Positions 8,135-10,381 of a DNA stretch of 10,381 nucleotides are shown piece after piece. The stretch spans positions 1 through 10,381 of the forward strand of contig JBEAQS010000118.1 of NCBI GenBank assembly GCA_041163765.1, in the 5' to 3' direction. Each line of letters starts with the position of its first letter. The stretch's first letter is position 1. Position numbers and translations under genes: made by a program. The notes beneath the pieces were generated by a model. That model did not search any database. It saw only the letters and a program-made list of their open reading frames with translations, and was not told the origin of the DNA. This DNA is from MAG-120531 sp041163765. GTDB taxonomy: Bacteria > Bacteroidota > Bacteroidia > Flavobacteriales > Flavobacteriaceae.

Positions 8135-8309
8135 CAGACTTATTCGCGCCATCGCTGGATCATTTATTTTGATCAGTTTGGCACTGGCCATCTACGTAAA
8201 TATCAATTGGCTTTGGTTTACCGCATTTGTCGGGGCCAATCTCCTCCAATCCTCCATCACTAAATGGTGTTTGATGGAAGACATCCTAAAAAAGTTAGGG
8301 GTCAAATAA
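8127..8309 (+). CDS. DUF2892-type (YgaP transmembrane-domain-like) small inner membrane protein
   Basis: This 60-residue protein has two predicted membrane helices (about 8-24 and 28-45) joined by a tight VNIN turn and a short charged tail with one cysteine, C48, in KWCLMEDILKKLG. Size, the opening NRLIRAIAGSFILISL and the cysteine after helix 2 fit the DUF2892 family, which corresponds to the membrane part of YgaP rhodaneses and also occurs as stand-alone peptides. Its ATG lies inside the end of the upstream gene (ATGATTAA, 8127-8134), so translation is probably coupled by re-initiation. Gene neighbourhoods of DUF2892 proteins elsewhere often concern sulfur or thiol chemistry, but nothing else in this window supports that role. 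Function is unknown; an accessory subunit of the pump or a small membrane anchor for the PII-like protein are both possible. Confidence 0.72.
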   Translation: MINRLIRAIAGSFILISLALAIYVNINWLWFTAFVGANLLQSSITKWCLMEDILKKLGVK

Positions 8310-8323
8310 GGTAAATATCTCCA

Positions 8324-8357
8324 AAAAAAGAAACCGGCGAAAGCCGGTTTCTTTTTT
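8324..8357. terminator. Bidirectional intrinsic terminator between the efflux operon and kynU
   Basis: A perfect 15-bp inverted repeat (arms 8324-8338 and 8343-8357) encloses a GAAA tetraloop. The core is AAACCGGC / GCCGGTTT, flanked by an A6 tract on the left and a T6 tract on the right, so it can terminate on both strands. It lies 14 nt after the DUF2892 stop codon and 3 nt from the kynU stop codon, and thus closes both convergent transcripts. Confidence 0.93.
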
Positions 8358-8360
8358 ATA

Positions 8361-9605
8361 TCAACTCACCCCATTTCGCTCAGTGGAAAAACGCTCGAAG
8401 GACCTTTCGAGTACGATGCTTTTTAGCTGTTCCACTGCGCGTGCCAACTCTGTGAAGGAAGTGTAGAGCGGAGTTAGCCCTAGGCGAATCCATCCTGGTG
8501 GTCGATAATCCGGAACCACAGCAGGTGTTGATGCCAACAAACATTGGGTGATGCGCCAAGCTTCAGGGTGGGATAAAGTTAGGTGAGACCCTCTGGCTGT
8601 GGGGTCCAAAGGGCTTTCTATGGTAAACTCTAATCCAGCTAGCTCATCTTCAATCATCGATTGCAAAAACTGCCCCAACTGAAGACTTTTCTTTCTCAAT
8701 GCGTTCATGCCAACTTCAGCGGTGATTGCAATTCCCGGGGCAGCTCCTGAAAGCGACAACACATTGGGTGTTCCAGCGGAGAATTGATCGATACCTGCTG
8801 CTGGGTGATACTGATCTGAAAAGGCAAATGGATCCGCATGCCCAAACCAACCCTGTATCGGATTTTTTACATGGGGCATCAGTGATTCATCTAAATACAT
8901 CATCGATGGAGCGCCAGGCCCTCCATTTAAGTATTTATAAGTACAACCTACAGCAGCAAGTGTTCCTGTATCCATTAAAGGAGTTTCCACAGCACCAAGG
9001 GCATGACTCAAATCCCACACAATAATACTTTGGTGGTCCAACGCCCACTGATTGAGTTCTGCAACGGGGTAGAGGTACGCGCTTTGATAACTCACCCAGC
9101 TCAGACAATAGATGCCCGGGTAGTGCTGCATCGCCTCTTTTAGTTGTTGTACGTCGGCACTTCGGTTGGTTGGATAGTTCACTCGGTGAAGGGGTAGATT
9201 AAATCCTTCTAGTATATAGCGATCTGTGGGAAAATTCAGCGAATCCACACCCAGTTGTTTGGGGTACAGCCCGCTGTGCACTAGGCCATGAATGATTTGA
9301 TATAAATGCACTGAGGTGGATTCGCCCACTTTGATGTTCGCTGCTGGGGATTCAGTAATCTTGGCCAGATCCCTAGCTATCGAGGCGCCCAGGGCCAACC
9401 AATGCTTGTTCCAGGATCCGATTAATCCTCGACCCCACTGTTGGGTGACAGCCTCCTCCATCGCTTTCTGAGCGGTCAGTGGGAGCCTTCCCAATGAATT
9501 ACCGTCGAGATAAATGGCGTTGTCTGGTTCAAAAAATCTTTTTCTGTAGGCGCTTAACGGATCTTCAAGATCTTTTTGAGCGGCTTGATCTAACCATTTT
9601 TTCAT
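8361..9605 (-). CDS. kynU: Kynureninase
   Basis: This PLP enzyme of 414 residues cleaves L-kynurenine to anthranilate plus alanine, or 3-hydroxykynurenine to 3-hydroxyanthranilate plus alanine, in the cytoplasm. Landmarks, numbered from the chosen start, are DGNSLG (34-39), a phosphate-binding STS segment (96-98), WDLSHALGAVE with D198 and H201, CTYKYLNGGPGA with the Schiff-base lysine K224, GWFGH (252-256), QFSAGTPNVLSL (274-285), RGSHLTL (338-344) and RLGLTPLY near the C-terminus (374-381). Length is normal for the family (about 410-430). I chose ATG 9603-9605 (MKKWLDQA): it lies 2 nt after the upstream stop, whereas the longer ATG at 9642-9644 would overlap the upstream gene by 37 nt and adds a low-complexity tail (MGRKNKGNPTAIK) that the family does not need. 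Other kynurenine-pathway genes are not in the window, so tryptophan catabolism and de novo NAD synthesis remain alternatives. Confidence 0.93.
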   Translation of the reverse strand: MKKWLDQAAQKDLEDPLSAYRKRFFEPDNAIYLDGNSLGRLPLTAQKAMEEAVTQQWGRGLIGSWNKHWLALGASIARDLAKITESPAANIKVGESTSVHLYQIIHGLVHSGLYPKQLGVDSLNFPTDRYILEGFNLPLHRVNYPTNRSADVQQLKEAMQHYPGIYCLSWVSYQSAYLYPVAELNQWALDHQSIIVWDLSHALGAVETPLMDTGTLAAVGCTYKYLNGGPGAPSMMYLDESLMPHVKNPIQGWFGHADPFAFSDQYHPAAGIDQFSAGTPNVLSLSGAAPGIAITAEVGMNALRKKSLQLGQFLQSMIEDELAGLEFTIESPLDPTARGSHLTLSHPEAWRITQCLLASTPAVVPDYRPPGWIRLGLTPLYTSFTELARAVEQLKSIVLERSFERFSTERNGVS

Positions 9606-9607
9606 CT

Positions 9608-10381
9608 TTATTGCGGTAGGGTTTCCCTTATTTTTTCGACCCAAGCTTGGTACATGGAAGGACCTGGGTGTAGTCCATCAGGTGCGATCCAATCTGACTG
9701 AGCGCTATTTCTTCTCGAGATCGGTGTGATATCGATCCAGTTTAAGCCATGAGCGCTTGCCTCTTGATACATGGCTTCATTGTATTGGTCAATTTGTTGG
9801 GCGATCAGGGTTTTATCCCTGGATTGGGCAAATGGTGTGACGCCCCAATCGGGAATGGACACCAAAAAAACTTGGTCTTTGCGGTCGCCGGCATAGCCCA
9901 TCGCTCTTTGAATTAAACCGTTGAGTTCCCTGCGGTACGGCTCAATGGCTCGACCTCTGTATTGGTTATTTACCCCAATCAGCAGCGAAACCCGATCATA
10001 GGGCAAGGCGAGATCGGCCTCATTGAGCGCTTGGTTGAGTTCATCGGTGGTCCAGCCCGTTTTAGCGATTGTGGTCGTTGTCCATTCGGTACCATGGGCG
10101 GACCAACCCTTGGCCAGTTGAGTGGTCCATCGCTGATCGAATGAAACAGACTCACCTATGGTATAGCTGTCCCCTAGGGCTAGATAACGCCGGGGTTTTT
10201 CCGCGTTGAGCAACCACACCAGCGCATCGGGTAATCGCCTGGCCCAATCCTGCTCGGTATGTGCTCCTTTGGGTTCATAGCGGGTCTGCCAATGGCGCGG
10301 TCCATATCCTTTTGCGGCCAAGACCTCGTCTACCTGGGTTTGCCACGCCGGATACATGGCGTCTAGGGTTTGGTAGCCCGT
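9608..10381 (-). CDS. Fused hydrolase: end of an alpha/beta-hydrolase esterase domain joined to an SGNH/GDSL hydrolase domain (5' truncated by window edge)
   Basis: The frame is open from the right edge of the window to a TAA at 9608-9610. An ATG at 10355-10357 is internal in my view, because the eight codons before it (TGYQTLDA) continue the same reading. Numbering from that Met, residues 1-51 resemble the C-terminus of Esterase-D/enterochelin-esterase-like alpha/beta hydrolases: an amphipathic helix (QTQVDEVLAAKGYG), then GAHTEQDWARRLPDALVWLL with the probable catalytic His at H33. Residue 57 onward is a complete SGNH hydrolase: GDSYTIGE (S64), G101 in the block II position, GVNNQYRG (128-135, with N130/N131) and DGLHPG with D227 and H230. 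The two parts are joined by only about five residues. The nucleophile of the first domain would be outside the window. The predicted activity is ester or amide hydrolysis; the substrate is unknown. It ends 2 nt before kynU and is probably co-transcribed with it. Confidence is high for SGNH and moderate for the fusion. Confidence 0.8.
   Translation of the reverse strand, partial: TGYQTLDAMYPAWQTQVDEVLAAKGYGPRHWQTRYEPKGAHTEQDWARRLPDALVWLLNAEKPRRYLALGDSYTIGESVSFDQRWTTQLAKGWSAHGTEWTTTTIAKTGWTTDELNQALNEADLALPYDRVSLLIGVNNQYRGRAIEPYRRELNGLIQRAMGYAGDRKDQVFLVSIPDWGVTPFAQSRDKTLIAQQIDQYNEAMYQEASAHGLNWIDITPISRRNSAQSDWIAPDGLHPGPSMYQAWVEKIRETLPQ

Noticed and set aside
8726..9025. A 99-codon plus-strand frame opposite kynU
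   Set aside because: It is antisense to the catalytic core of kynureninase, with no promoter, domain or conserved pattern visible.
9608..10357. Treating the hydrolase as a complete 249-residue SGNH protein starting at ATG 10357
   Set aside because: The reading frame continues unbroken to the window edge, and the first 50 residues read as the end of an alpha/beta-hydrolase rather than a signal peptide or SGNH N-terminus.

Overview
The window looks like chromosomal DNA from a member of the Bacteroidota, probably an aerobic, free-living, marine or soil type. This rests on several signs: there are no clear Shine-Dalgarno sequences before the starts, a Bacteroidota-type -7 element (TAnnTTTG) lies before the efflux operon, the GC content is moderate, and the encoded proteins are Bacteroidota-like variants (a long M14 peptidase with a glutamine-amidotransferase-like C-terminal part, a short AlkB, a kynureninase). 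No mobile elements, CRISPR arrays, tRNAs or rRNAs were seen, and no gap without a gene exceeds about 125 bases.

Layout, left to right. (1) 1-1002 (+) is the 3' end of a secreted M14-family zinc carboxypeptidase. (2) A perfect 17-bp hairpin terminator separates it from the convergent alkB-type membrane di-iron alkane monooxygenase, 1059-2081 (-). (3) A short divergent intergenic region (2082-2205) holds candidate promoters for both sides and a GTAAC-N4-GTTAC inverted repeat. (4) A tightly packed five-gene operon runs 2206-8309 (+): TolC-like outer membrane channel, lipoprotein membrane-fusion adaptor, AcrB-type RND permease, a small protein with a predicted PII-like fold, and a DUF2892-type two-helix membrane peptide. 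(5) A second perfect hairpin terminator (15 bp) separates this from a convergent minus-strand pair: kynureninase (8361-9605) preceded by a gene running off the right edge (9608-10381), which appears to fuse the end of an alpha/beta-hydrolase esterase to a complete SGNH/GDSL hydrolase.

How the genes work together. The first three genes of the efflux operon can form a complete tripartite pump spanning the inner membrane, periplasm and outer membrane. The two small genes at the end are the less ordinary part: the PII-like gene overlaps the DUF2892 gene by 8 nt, so the two are probably translationally coupled, and they may sense or modulate the pump. The pump is divergent from alkB across a shared regulatory region, which allows co-regulation around lipophilic compounds, but the substrate cannot be read from the sequence. 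Kynureninase and the fused hydrolase are separated by 2 nt and are almost certainly co-transcribed; a hydrolytic step in or near tryptophan/kynurenine metabolism is possible but unproven.

The most noteworthy items are the PII-like/DUF2892 extension of the RND operon and the esterase-SGNH double hydrolase beside kynU.
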